A stretch of DNA of 50,889 nucleotides from Pseudomonas syringae pv. cilantro (GCF_001293775.1 NZ_LGLN01000066.1:17165-68053), one strand, 5' to 3'. Counted from the first letter of the stretch, positions 18,497 to 26,162 are shown. Notes: a model not told the origin generated them from the letters alone. Program-made: numbers and translations.

Positions 18497-19822
18497 ATGG
18501 ACACCCCAAATCCCGCCTCCAATGGGTCAACGGCTCCTGCCGTTGGCCAAAAAACCACTTCCAGCCGTCTCAAATCGATCTTCAGTGGCTCGGTCGGCAA
18601 CATGGTCGAGTGGTACGACTGGTACGTCTACGCCGCTTTTTCGCTGTACTTTGCCAAAGCGTTCTTCCCCAAAGGCGACACCACTGCGCAACTGCTCAAC
18701 ACCGCCGCCATCTTTGCGGTCGGCTTTCTGATGCGGCCGATCGGCGGCTGGCTGATGGGGCTGTATGCCGACTACAAGGGCCGCAAGGCCGCGCTGATGG
18801 CCTCGGTGCTGCTGATGTGTTTCGGCTCGCTGATCATTGCACTGACACCGGGCTATGAAAGCATCGGCGTAGGCGCGCCGATCCTGCTGGTGTTCGCCCG
18901 ATTGCTGCAGGGCCTGTCGGTCGGCGGCGAATATGGCACTTCGGCGACTTACCTCAGTGAAATGGCGACCAAAGAGCGTCGCGGCTTCTTCTCCAGCTTC
19001 CAGTACGTCACGCTGATTTCCGGCCAGCTCATCGCACTGGGTGTGCTGATCGTGCTGCAACAGACGCTCACCACCGAACAGCTGTATGCCTGGGGCTGGC
19101 GCATCCCGTTTGTCATCGGTGCCTTGTGCGCAGTGGTAGCGCTGTTCCTGCGTCGCGGCATGGAAGAGACCGAATCGTTCACCCGCAAGAAGAAGGAAAA
19201 GCGCAAGGAAAGCCTGATGCGCACGCTGATGCGTCATCCCAAGGAATTGATGACCGTCGTCGGCCTGACCATGGGCGGCACCCTGGCTTTCTATACCTAC
19301 ACCACCTATATGCAGAAATATCTGGTCAACACGGTCGGCATGAGCATCACCGACTCGACCTCGATATCGGCTGCGACGTTGTTTCTGTTCATGCTGTTGC
19401 AACCGGTGGTCGGCGCGCTGTCCGACAAAGTCGGTCGCCGCCCGATCCTGATTGCCTTCGGCGTGCTGGGTACGTTGTGCACGGTGCCGATACTGACCAC
19501 GTTGCACACTATCCAGACCTGGTGGGGCGCGTTCTTCCTGATCATGGCGGCGCTGATCATTGTCAGCGGTTATACGTCGATCAACGCCGTGGTGAAGGCC
19601 GAACTGTTCCCTACCGAAATCCGCGCACTGGGCGTGGGGCTGCCGTATGCGCTGACCGTGTCGATCTTCGGTGGCACGGCGGAATACATTGCGCTGTGGT
19701 TCAAGAGTGTCGGCATGGAAACCGGTTATTACTGGTACGTCACCGCCTGCATTGCCTGCTCGCTGCTGGTCTACGTGTTCATGAAAGACACGCGTAAACA
19801 CTCGCGGATCGAGACTGACTGA
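18497..19822 (+). CDS. MHS-family MFS transporter, alpha-ketoglutarate/dicarboxylate type
   Basis: A 441-residue, 12-helix proton symporter of the metabolite:H+ symporter family that includes E. coli KgtP. Signature pieces are GNMVEWYDWYVYAAFSLYFAK at the N-terminus, RPIGGWLMGLYADYKGRKAA, the family's [20 protein letters not shown], and LSDKVGRRPIL. The frame opens earlier at 18419, but ATG 18497 has AAGG seven bases upstream and begins at the family N-terminus. It takes up an organic acid across the inner membrane; alpha-ketoglutarate or a related C5 dicarboxylate is the best guess. A sigma-54 promoter precedes it, consistent with control by the DctD/MifR-type regulator 6 kb upstream. It is a paralogue of pcaT in this window. 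Confidence 0.83.
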   Translation: MDTPNPASNGSTAPAVGQKTTSSRLKSIFSGSVGNMVEWYDWYVYAAFSLYFAKAFFPKGDTTAQLLNTAAIFAVGFLMRPIGGWLMGLYADYKGRKAALMASVLLMCFGSLIIALTPGYESIGVGAPILLVFARLLQGLSVGGEYGTSATYLSEMATKERRGFFSSFQYVTLISGQLIALGVLIVLQQTLTTEQLYAWGWRIPFVIGALCAVVALFLRRGMEETESFTRKKKEKRKESLMRTLMRHPKELMTVVGLTMGGTLAFYTYTTYMQKYLVNTVGMSITDSTSISAATLFLFMLLQPVVGALSDKVGRRPILIAFGVLGTLCTVPILTTLHTIQTWWGAFFLIMAALIIVSGYTSINAVVKAELFPTEIRALGVGLPYALTVSIFGGTAEYIALWFKSVGMETGYYWYVTACIACSLLVYVFMKDTRKHSRIETD

Positions 19823-19850
19823 TCGGGTAAGGTTCACCACGACTTTCGTG

Positions 19851-19947
19851 ATCATGCTCCGCGTTGGAATACAGTTTTTGACGCGGAGCATGATGAGCGG
19901 GAGGTGTGCGAACTCATGTTTTTCTGTGCGTACCCAGTGCTCCGCGT
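19851..19947. repeat. Degenerate pseudomonad intergenic repeat (REP-like)
   Basis: ATCATGCTCCGCGT (19851-19864) and ACGCGGAGCATGAT (19881-19894) are perfect 14-bp inverted arms around a 16-bp spacer; a third copy of the core, TGCTCCGCGT, lies at 19938-19947. Cores of the type GCTCCGCGT/ACGCGGAGC recur in extragenic repeats of P. syringae relatives. The hairpin may also define the 3' end of the transporter mRNA. Confidence 0.6.
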
Positions 19948-20325
19948 CACACGCAAACCTGACCTGTCATTACAAGCATCATCATCGGCCGCATTAATAC
20001 AACAGCCTTAATCCCTCCTTTCTCTCACAAAGCACTTGAAACAAGACGTTTCAGAACGGTGCGATTTTTTGATGTTTTTCAACTTTAAGCTGTTGAAAAT
20101 AATTCATTTATATTTTGTCAAGAGGGTTTATTACAAGATTTTTCAACAATTGCACCACAACAAAGCAGCTCTGCCTGCAAGGCCCGAAATCAGCGCGTTG
20201 CGGCCTACTATCATTTTTAGCGATGATCGCTAGCACTCCTATTAACTTCTTAAAAAACTGCTGGCGCGTAGCATTGCCTCCATACCGGGATGACAACTCA
20301 CCCGACGCAACTTGGAGACACCCTC
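19948..20325. other. AT-rich non-coding stretch before the repeat-protein gene
   Basis: No convincing gene. Around 20060-20160 the DNA is distinctly AT-rich, a possible MvaT-silenced promoter region for the secreted repeat protein. The short open frame there lacks a ribosome site and family resemblance. GGAG at 20313-20316 is the ribosome-binding site for the gene at 20326. Confidence 0.4.
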
Positions 20326-20685
20326 ATGAAAACCAACACACTGATCTTTGGCCTGGCCTTCTCTGTTCTGGCATCGAGCGCCTTCGCTCTTCCAGCAGTC
20401 GATACCGTCCACAACGAAATGTCCAAGGCAACCGTCGTTGCTGAAGGCGGCACCAAGCACACTAATGTCGGCTCGATCCGTGTAGCCGCTGATGGCGCAG
20501 ATCGTGTTGGTCCGAACCGTCAAGCTGCCGATGGTGCTGATCACGTCGGTGCAAATCGTCTGGCCGCTGATGGCGCAGATCGTGTCGGTCCGAACCGTCA
20601 AGCTGCCGATGGTGCTGATCACGTCGGTGCAAATCGTCTGGCCGCTGATGGGGCTGATCGTGTCGGTGCAAACCGCCTGAGCTGA
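20326..20685 (+). CDS. Small secreted protein built of five 13-residue repeats
   Basis: A 119-residue protein with a clear signal peptide (MKTNTLIFGLAFSVLASSAFA, cleavage after Ala21). A linker to residue 53 is followed by five tandem 13-residue units (54-118) of the form AADGADRVGPNRQ / AADGADHVGANRL, alternating in type, then a terminal Ser. The ATG at 20326 has GGAG nine bases upstream; a longer frame from 20290 lacks that. It is a single-gene unit closed by a strong terminator. Similar small proteins in pseudomonads are sometimes labelled 'phage infection protein', from memory and without functional support. The Asp/Asn/Gly/Arg-rich periodic pattern could form a repeat fold or bind metal or surface polymers; function unknown. 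Confidence 0.75.
   Translation: MKTNTLIFGLAFSVLASSAFALPAVDTVHNEMSKATVVAEGGTKHTNVGSIRVAADGADRVGPNRQAADGADHVGANRLAADGADRVGPNRQAADGADHVGANRLAADGADRVGANRLS
20485..20679 (+). repeat. Tandem 39-bp repeats inside the secreted-protein gene
   Basis: Five 39-bp units in frame. Units 1-2 and 3-4 form a 78-bp super-repeat whose two copies differ at one base (GTTGG versus GTCGG), followed by a fifth unit. Such near-identity points to recent duplication and to likely copy-number variation between strains. Confidence 0.85.
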
Positions 20686-20706
20686 TCACTCATGCAACAC
20701 CCCAAG

Positions 20707-20733
20707 GCCCGGCTATGCCGGGCTTCTTTGTTT
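20707..20733 (+). terminator. Rho-independent terminator of the repeat-protein gene
   Basis: GCCCGGC-TAT-GCCGGGC (20707-20723) followed by TTCTTTGTTT. A perfect 7-bp GC stem with T tract, 22 bp after the stop codon. Confidence 0.9.
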
Positions 20734-20825
20734 CTGGCTCAGACCGAAACACAGACTGCTCTGGCATCCAGCGCCAATGCGCAGCACTATGTTCACATCT
20801 AACAGTGAGCCATCAGGAATCGAGC

Positions 20826-21449
20826 ATGTCAGACGCTATTCACTCCTACGAGCCATCCAAAGGTCACGGCCTGCCGCACGATCCGTTCAACGCAATTGTC
20901 GGCCCGCGCCCGATTGGCTGGATTTCCTCTCAGGATGCCAACGGCAAGCTGAACCTTGCGCCGTACAGTTTTTTCAACGCGTTCAACTACGTGCCACCGA
21001 TCATTGGCTTTTGCAGCGTCGGGCGCAAAGACAGCCTCAATAACATCGAGCAGACCGGCGAATTTGTCTGGAACCTGGCAACCCGCTCGCTGGCCGAAGC
21101 CATGAATCAGAGCTGTGCTCCCGTGGCCCCGGACGTGAGCGAATTCGAGCTGGCGAACCTCACACCGCTGGCATCGCATATTATTTCGGTGCCACGCGTG
21201 CAGGAAACGCCCGTGTCCTTCGAATGCAAGGTCACGCAGATCATTCAGCTGCAACGGGCAGACAAGGAGCTGGTGTCGAGCTGGCTGATTCTGGGCGAGG
21301 TGGTTGCGATCCATATCGACAAGTCGCTTCTCAAGGACGGCATTTACGACACCGCTGCGGCCGAGCCGATTCTGCGCGGTGGTGGCCCGGCGGATTATTT
21401 CCAGCTTGGGCCAGAAGCCTTGTTCAAGATGTTCCGTCCGGGCGCCTGA
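20826..21449 (+). CDS. Flavin reductase-like FMN-binding family protein
   Basis: A 207-residue split-barrel flavoprotein of the flavin reductase-like family (PF01613 type). NAIVGPRPIGWISS, then LAPYSFFNAFNYVPPIIGFCS and TGEFVWNLAT are characteristic FMN-contact segments. ATG 20826 has AGGA about eight bases upstream and starts at the family N-terminus; the frame extends upstream to 20715 but overlaps the preceding terminator. It may reduce flavin for a monooxygenase or act as an FMN oxidoreductase; no partner monooxygenase is adjacent. Its stop is directly adjacent to the stop of the converging small gene. Confidence 0.82.
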   Translation: MSDAIHSYEPSKGHGLPHDPFNAIVGPRPIGWISSQDANGKLNLAPYSFFNAFNYVPPIIGFCSVGRKDSLNNIEQTGEFVWNLATRSLAEAMNQSCAPVAPDVSEFELANLTPLASHIISVPRVQETPVSFECKVTQIIQLQRADKELVSSWLILGEVVAIHIDKSLLKDGIYDTAAAEPILRGGGPADYFQLGPEALFKMFRPGA

Positions 21450-21689
21450 TCAGAAAGCCCACACCGGCTCGCCCTCTGGGTCCACGTCGATCAGCCGCTC
21501 CAGTTCCTGGACTGCGGCCAGATCGGCGTCGTGCGCGGTCTTGAATGTCTGTCCGGGTAATATCGCGTGGAAGCGCGGCGCGCCCCCGGCAGCCAGCGCC
21601 TTGACGGCAACGGCTGCGCTGTAACCCTTCTGTTCTAAAGGTACGACCGCCGAAACCACTTCAAACCCGTTGTATTCCTTGCGTGCCAT
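21450..21689 (-). CDS. Conserved hypothetical small protein
   Basis: A 79-residue protein beginning MARKEYNGFEVVSAVVPLEQKGYSAAVAV, with a compact alpha/beta look (FHAILPGQTFKTAHDADLAAVQELERLID) and no signal peptide or membrane helix. I recognise the pattern (strand, AVKAL helix, tail) only as a small protein common in pseudomonads and cannot assign a function. The stop codon abuts that of the flavin reductase gene tail to tail. It diverges from the 56-residue gene at 21843. Confidence 0.65.
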   Translation of the reverse strand: MARKEYNGFEVVSAVVPLEQKGYSAAVAVKALAAGGAPRFHAILPGQTFKTAHDADLAAVQELERLIDVDPEGEPVWAF

Positions 21690-21786
21690 CTGTCTCGAAC
21701 CTGCAGTCAGTCAAAACGCGGATTCTAACGCTTCATTACCTCCCTGTGCGGCACGGATATCGTCCGGCCCGAAGCGCTTTCTTGTC

Positions 21787-21793
21787 CTACACT
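21787..21793 (+). promoter_or_regulatory. Candidate RpoS-type -10 element
   Basis: CTACACT at 21787-21793, the extended -10 typical of sigma-S promoters, with no recognisable -35. It lies about 43 nt before the strong AAGGAG of the small gene at 21843. Confidence 0.4.
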
Positions 21794-21842
21794 TCAATCA
21801 GTTCTTTCAAGCTGCTCTAGTAGGTAAAGCAAGGAGTGCGTC

Positions 21843-22013
21843 ATGAAAGTAATAACAAGAAGATGTATGGCTGCCGTCGGCATTATCACGGTACTGGCGG
21901 TGTACGCAGCGGGTGCCTACCGCAACGAATTGTCTCGACAGAACCCTGCGGTCGGCAGTTGCACGTTTGGCCATTGCGTGCCGACCGACGCTACTTTCAG
22001 CGCCTTGCGATGA
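21843..22013 (+). CDS. Small membrane-anchored or secreted protein, 56 residues
   Basis: Short gene with the start MKVITRRCMAAVGIITVLAV. ATG 21843 has a strong ribosome-binding site (AAGGAG six bases upstream). A positively charged N-terminus and a hydrophobic helix at about 9-25 are followed by a short periplasmic tail with two cysteines (VGSCTFGHCVPTDA), which could form a disulfide. It probably sits in the inner membrane or is secreted. A candidate sigma-S -10 upstream suggests stress or stationary-phase expression. I do not recognise a family. The overlapping open frame from 21836 is out of phase with the ribosome-binding site and looks spurious. Confidence 0.6.
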   Translation: MKVITRRCMAAVGIITVLAVYAAGAYRNELSRQNPAVGSCTFGHCVPTDATFSALR

Positions 22014-22097
22014 CGCTCACGCCTGGCGGGTTGTATCGCCATTAAGCAAAGGCGGCTATCGATTAGCAAGCTATCGGATTAGACTGGCCAGACTTCT

Positions 22098-22117
22098 CCC
22101 GCCGCCCTTGCGGCGGG
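22098..22117. other. Strong hairpin just before the DHA2 transporter start
   Basis: CCCGCCGC-CCTT-GCGGCGGG (22098-22117), perfect 8-bp GC stem, no T tract. It ends 24 nt before the TTG start of the transporter gene, so in a read-through mRNA it would sit in the leader, either as a factor-dependent 3' end for the small gene or as a translational barrier. Confidence 0.5.
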
Positions 22118-22141
22118 TCAACACTGCCATCGGGTTCTGCC

Positions 22142-23635
22142 TTGACCAGTCTTACTCAAACGCCACCGGCCATTCGCAGCATTTTGTTCGCGCTGATGAT
22201 GGCCGTCCTGCTCAGCGCGCTGGATCAGACCATCGTCGCGGTGTCGATGCCAGCCATTTCCGCCCGGTTCAGGGACATCGACCTGCTGGCCTGGGTCATC
22301 TCCGCGTACATGGTCGCACTGACCGTGGCAGTGCCCATCTACGGCAAGCTGGGCGACCTCTACGGGCGACGCAAGCTGATGCTGTTCGGGCTTGGCCTGT
22401 TTACGCTGGCCTCGCTGTTCTGCGGTGTCGCGCAAAGCATGGAGCAACTGGTGCTTGCGCGCGTGCTACAGGGCATCGGTGCTGGCGGCATGGTGTCGGT
22501 AAGTCAGGCCATCATCGCCGACATCGTCCCGCCTCGTGAGCGAGGTCGCTACCAGGGTTATTTCAGCAGCATGTACGCCGTCGCCAGCGTCGCAGGTCCG
22601 GTGCTGGGCGGTTTGATGACAGAATACCTGTCCTGGCGCTGGGTGTTTCTGATCAACCTGCCACTGGGAGCCGCTGCGCTGATCGTCGCCTACCGGACCT
22701 TGAACGGCCTGCCCATTCCACAGCGCAAGCCGGTGATCGACTATCTGGGCACCGTGCTGATGATCATTGGCCTGACCGCGCTGCTGCTGGGTATCACCGA
22801 AATCGGTCAGGGGCTGACGCTGGGCCACGCTCAGGTTCAGTCACTGCTGGGCCTCGCCTTGCTGGCGCTGGCAGTTTTCGTCTGGTACGAACGTCGCGCG
22901 CCAGAGCCGTTGCTGCCCATGCATCTGTTTACCAACCGCAGCGCAGTGCTCTGCTGGTGTACGGTGTTCTTCACCAGTTTCCAGGCTATTTCCCTGATTG
23001 TGCTCATGCCGCTGCGTTACCAGACTGTCACCGGCGGTGGCGCTGACAGTGCCGCGCTGCACATGCTGCCTCTGGCTATCGGCATGCCAATGGGCGCTTA
23101 TTTTGCCGGGCGACGCACAGCGCAGACCGGCCGCTACAAACCACTGATTCTGACTGGCGCGCTGCTGATGCCTATCGCCATTCTGGCCATGGCCTTCACG
23201 CCGCCGCAGTCGGTTCTGCTGATGAGCCTGTTCATGATTCTGACCGGCATCGCGACCGGCATGCAGTTCCCCACCTCGCTGGTCGGAACCCAGAACGCAG
23301 TGCAGATCAGAGACATGGGCGTCGCGACCAGCACCACCAACCTGTTCCGCTCACTGGGTGGCGCAGTCGGGGTAGCGCTGATGTCGGCGCTGTTGCTGGC
23401 GATGCTGCAACATTCGGGTATGGGCCTGACGGAAACCGGCGTAACTGGCGAAAGCGGCTCAGGCAACGTTCTGCTCGACAGCCTCAATACGGCAACCGGG
23501 CCGGCACTGGATACCTTGCGTGCCGAACTGGCGCTGACGTTCAGAAACCTGTTGATCACCAGCGCAGCCATTTCGCTGCTTGGCCTGGCCGCGGCCTGGG
23601 CCATGCCCGACACATTACTGCGTGGCCGGGACTGA
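22142..23635 (+). CDS. DHA2-family MFS multidrug transporter (EmrB/QacA type)
   Basis: A 497-residue, 14-helix proton-driven drug exporter. Signatures: LLSALDQTIVAVSMPAIS in helix 1, the MFS loop GKLGDLYGRRKLMLFG, and motif C-like QAIIADIVPPRERGRYQGYFSSMYAVASVAGPVLGG. No ATG fits the N-terminus; the first in-frame ATG is already inside helix 1. TTG at 22142 is the best start and an in-frame stop lies upstream at 22064. The ribosome site is weak and a strong hairpin precedes it, so expression may be low or controlled. No EmrA-type adaptor or regulator is adjacent. Substrate unknown. Confidence 0.85.
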   Translation: MTSLTQTPPAIRSILFALMMAVLLSALDQTIVAVSMPAISARFRDIDLLAWVISAYMVALTVAVPIYGKLGDLYGRRKLMLFGLGLFTLASLFCGVAQSMEQLVLARVLQGIGAGGMVSVSQAIIADIVPPRERGRYQGYFSSMYAVASVAGPVLGGLMTEYLSWRWVFLINLPLGAAALIVAYRTLNGLPIPQRKPVIDYLGTVLMIIGLTALLLGITEIGQGLTLGHAQVQSLLGLALLALAVFVWYERRAPEPLLPMHLFTNRSAVLCWCTVFFTSFQAISLIVLMPLRYQTVTGGGADSAALHMLPLAIGMPMGAYFAGRRTAQTGRYKPLILTGALLMPIAILAMAFTPPQSVLLMSLFMILTGIATGMQFPTSLVGTQNAVQIRDMGVATSTTNLFRSLGGAVGVALMSALLLAMLQHSGMGLTETGVTGESGSGNVLLDSLNTATGPALDTLRAELALTFRNLLITSAAISLLGLAAAWAMPDTLLRGRD

Positions 23636-23649
23636 GCGGCTATTCAGGC

Positions 23650-24780
23650 TTACGACAATCCGGCCCAGAACCATTGGGTCTTCTTGTTTTTTACATGGGC
23701 GAAAGCAGGCATGATTTCGCCCTCGTCGAAATGCCGCCGAGAGCCAAACTGTGCGCTGCTGAACCAATAACCCGAGCGCGGACAGGCTTGCCCGGCATCG
23801 ACGGGCGGCAGAGGTTTTTCATCGAACCGCGCATACCACTGCGCTGTGGTCTCTTCAGTGAAACCGAGGGCTGGCGCGAGATAAGGATGAAGATTGCCGG
23901 TGTCCTGCAAACGGATCGGCTTGATCAGTCTGTTGACCGTCACGTAAGACTGCGGTGGCGGCAGCCCGCTGCCACCCAATTCTGGCGCCACGCCAGCACG
24001 AATCAGCAGGCCGCTGCGGTAACTGTGAAACACGATGTCGCTGTGCGCGCTCATCTGCCCGCGCAACCGGTCGCTCCCGCCCAGTTGCCTGACGAATGAA
24101 TCCCCCAGCACGGTGTACCAGCTCACGCCCTTGATGCGGTCCAGCAAACGCAGGCTTTCTATGTGCGGCCCCGGGTCGACCATCAGCCCGATGTATTCCT
24201 GCGCCAGACGATATTCCCACGGCAGATACTGGTGACCATCGCAAGGCAGTACACACGCCAGCCCGCCGTAACCATGCTCGGCCTGCACTTCGCTGCTCAG
24301 GTACCTGATCCAGGTTTCGTAGTTTTTCAGCCCGTCAGGCTCATTCAGGTACGACCAGGGCAATACCATCTTCAGGCACGAACGATCATTTTCGGCCTGG
24401 CTCTGCGGGGTGTTCATCACAAACAGGCTGTACATCGCGACCTCGGCCTGGGTAGCGCTGGCAAGCGACCAGATGAATTGCTCGTCTGGCGGACTGTCCA
24501 CAACCTGCCTGCACGTTGCGGAAAACGCCGTCGACGTCAGGCGCCGCATGCGCTTGAACAACTGCCATTTGAGCTTGGACCTGAAGGTTTCGTAAAAACG
24601 CGCGAAACAGCCTTCTATCCGCCGCTTGACCTCCGGGCTGTGACCGTTACGGAAGTACAAGGTGGTGATCAGGCCCAATCGTATGACCGGCGTGCCCGAT
24701 AACGAATCGACCGAAACAGGTCCGGATTGCTGTCCGATACTGTTCAGAAACCTTACAACATCAGATCCGCTATCCGGCAT
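23650..24780 (-). CDS. Type VI immunity family protein (DUF3396/TsiV-like)
   Basis: A 376-residue protein recognised as DUF3396, a family found beside type VI effectors and classed as immunity proteins. Typical pieces are LGLITTLYFRNGHSPEVKRRIEGCFARFYE near the N-terminus, LVMNTPQS-like and VLPWSYL segments, and RLLDRIKGVSWYTVLGDSFV. ATG 24780 has a perfect AAAGGAGG, seven bases from the codon; the longer open frame to 25023 has low-complexity sequence and is not used. No signal peptide. No VgrG, PAAR, DUF4123 or toxin gene is adjacent, so it stands as an orphan. It converges on the DHA2 gene with a 14-bp gap. Confidence 0.72.
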   Translation of the reverse strand: MPDSGSDVVRFLNSIGQQSGPVSVDSLSGTPVIRLGLITTLYFRNGHSPEVKRRIEGCFARFYETFRSKLKWQLFKRMRRLTSTAFSATCRQVVDSPPDEQFIWSLASATQAEVAMYSLFVMNTPQSQAENDRSCLKMVLPWSYLNEPDGLKNYETWIRYLSSEVQAEHGYGGLACVLPCDGHQYLPWEYRLAQEYIGLMVDPGPHIESLRLLDRIKGVSWYTVLGDSFVRQLGGSDRLRGQMSAHSDIVFHSYRSGLLIRAGVAPELGGSGLPPPQSYVTVNRLIKPIRLQDTGNLHPYLAPALGFTEETTAQWYARFDEKPLPPVDAGQACPRSGYWFSSAQFGSRRHFDEGEIMPAFAHVKNKKTQWFWAGLS

Positions 24781-25065
24781 GATCGGCCCTCCTTTCAGGC
24801 CTTTGGTGGATCGGGTGGCGCCATTGCCTGAAGCGGCCTTACGCGTTTCTGTTACCTGCTGTGTGCGTCGGTTCTCGCGACAGCCACGACCGCTCCCGCC
24901 CTGCTGAACAACGGCGTATTTTTCATTGTTTTCGTGACACATAGGCGCAAGATTCGGCAAAAGCATGCAACCTTCCTCTCTTCTGTTTTTCCAGGAAGCG
25001 AAGAGTGAAGGGAGTTTTCCCACAGAGCAATAGTCGGAAATTACTTTGGGAAATCAGCTACATGT

Positions 25066-25105
25066 ATCAGGAAATGTCCTACCTGATTCCTACAAAATCT
25101 TTGTA
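25066..25105. promoter_or_regulatory. Two dyads in the gap upstream of the DUF3396 gene
   Basis: ATCAGG-N10-CCTGAT (25066-25087) and the perfect palindrome TACAAAATCTTTGTA (25091-25105) sit side by side in the 478-bp gap between the DUF3396 gene and pmeR. They look like regulator sites. Nothing else is evident in the gap except the pmeR terminator. Confidence 0.35.
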
Positions 25106-25225
25106 AGTCGCAGGTCAATGAGTCGTAATAAACGGACGCAGTAAGGCGCGACAGGTAAACAGTCGGTAAATCTGCTGTCTATCAGGCAAGGAATGGCGTT
25201 AGCCTTTGTGCGAAAGGTCGGCACC

Positions 25226-25253
25226 AAAAAAACCGGCAGGCATCGCGCCCGCC
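25226..25253 (-). terminator. Rho-independent terminator of pmeR
   Basis: On the minus strand, GGCGGGC-GCGAT-GCCTGCC (7 bp, one G-T pair; 25253 to 25235) is followed by GGTTTTTTT. It lies six bases after the pmeR stop. Confidence 0.85.
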
Positions 25254-25258
25254 ATCTT

Positions 25259-25906
25259 TCAGGCCGCGACCGTTTTTACTCTCAAGGAAGGGCTGTAGCG
25301 AAGCATGTCCAGACACACATCGACCATCTGCTCGGCCTCTTCAGGCAACGAAAAGCTGTCGGGCACCAACAGCCATTGATAAATGATGCCGTTGATGTGG
25401 GCAAACATGGCGACGGCGGCACGTGCGGTGTCCAGGCCTTGCGGAAGCTGCCCCTGGCGCACCGCATTGCGCAGCCCCAGCGTGATCCGCTCGTGGCACT
25501 GAATCGCGTTTTCCTGGCGTTGACGACGAAAATCACACATCTCGTCAGTAAACTCGCACTTATGGAAAAGGATCTCATTGATACGACGGGTTTTCGGGTC
25601 CCGTGCCAGCTCATGAAACAAGTGAATCAACAGGTTCCTCATGCATCCGAGCGGGTCTTCTTCCTCCTCGCTCTGACTGGCCTGGGCCATTTCATCGAGC
25701 GGTTCCTGAAGGCTGTCGAGCATCGCCTGCACCAGATCGGCCTTGTTATTGAAATGCCAATAGATGGCACCGCGCGTCACACCGGCAAGGGTCGCAATGT
25801 CAGCCAGCGTGGTACGGGCGACGCCTCGCTCATAAAAAGCGTGTTCGGCGGCCTCCAGTATCTGGCTGCGGGTAATCTGGGCTTCCTCTTTGGTGCGACG
25901 AACCAT
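25259..25906 (-). CDS. pmeR: TetR-family repressor of mexAB-oprM (PmeR/TtgR)
   Basis: A 215-residue TetR-family regulator. The N-terminal helix-turn-helix ([16 protein letters not shown], then [27 protein letters not shown]) is followed by a ligand-binding domain of the TtgR/AcrR type. It diverges from mexA across 256 bp that contain a sequence nearly identical to the known TtgR operator. By family, it represses the efflux operon and its own gene, and is released by plant phenolics and antibiotics such as flavonoids. PmeR is the P. syringae name. Confidence 0.9.
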   Translation of the reverse strand: MVRRTKEEAQITRSQILEAAEHAFYERGVARTTLADIATLAGVTRGAIYWHFNNKADLVQAMLDSLQEPLDEMAQASQSEEEEDPLGCMRNLLIHLFHELARDPKTRRINEILFHKCEFTDEMCDFRRQRQENAIQCHERITLGLRNAVRQGQLPQGLDTARAAVAMFAHINGIIYQWLLVPDSFSLPEEAEQMVDVCLDMLRYSPSLRVKTVAA

Positions 25907-26045
25907 GGCAATAAAACCTCAAGAAAATCACCCCAGGCACCTCGTTGGCTGCATGCCTGGATACATAACCGGGCGGCATTTGTCTCGCCTTGTCCCGAAT
26001 TGGCTGTCGGCACGCTGGATAGTGGCCGAATGCGCATCGCGGGTG

Positions 26046-26075
26046 TTTACAAACAACCGCGAATGTAAGTATATT
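26046..26075. promoter_or_regulatory. PmeR/TtgR operator overlapping the mexAB-oprM promoter
   Basis: TTTACAAACAACC followed by GAATGTAAGTATATTCC is the TtgR operator core remembered from P. putida. It contains the inverted TTACA (26047-26051) and TGTAA (26064-26068). A -35 TTTACA (26046-26051) and -10 TATATT (26070-26075) with 18-bp spacing overlap it, explaining repression. Confidence 0.8.
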
Positions 26076-26162
26076 CCTTAGCATGCTACTAATCTAGCCG
26101 AAATATTTTTTTACACTTCAACGTATTGTTGAGATAACAGGCTCCTGCCCCCGAGGATCTTC

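Noticed and set aside
18527..19891. 454-residue open frame antisense to the MHS transporter
   Set aside because: Shadow of the transporter; biased composition, no ribosome site.
20036..20233. 65-residue open frame in AT-rich DNA
   Set aside because: No ribosome site, no family match, low-complexity AT-driven composition.
20485..20679. Regular repeats considered as a CRISPR array
   Set aside because: Units are contiguous, in frame, without spacers, inside a gene with a signal peptide.
21836..22045. 69-residue open frame overlapping the 56-residue gene
   Set aside because: Starts on top of the AAGGAG ribosome site of the better gene and has no signal or domain.
24781..25023. N-terminal extension of the DUF3396 frame
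   Set aside because: Low-complexity, Arg/Gly-rich extension without a ribosome site; a perfect SD precedes the internal ATG at 24780.
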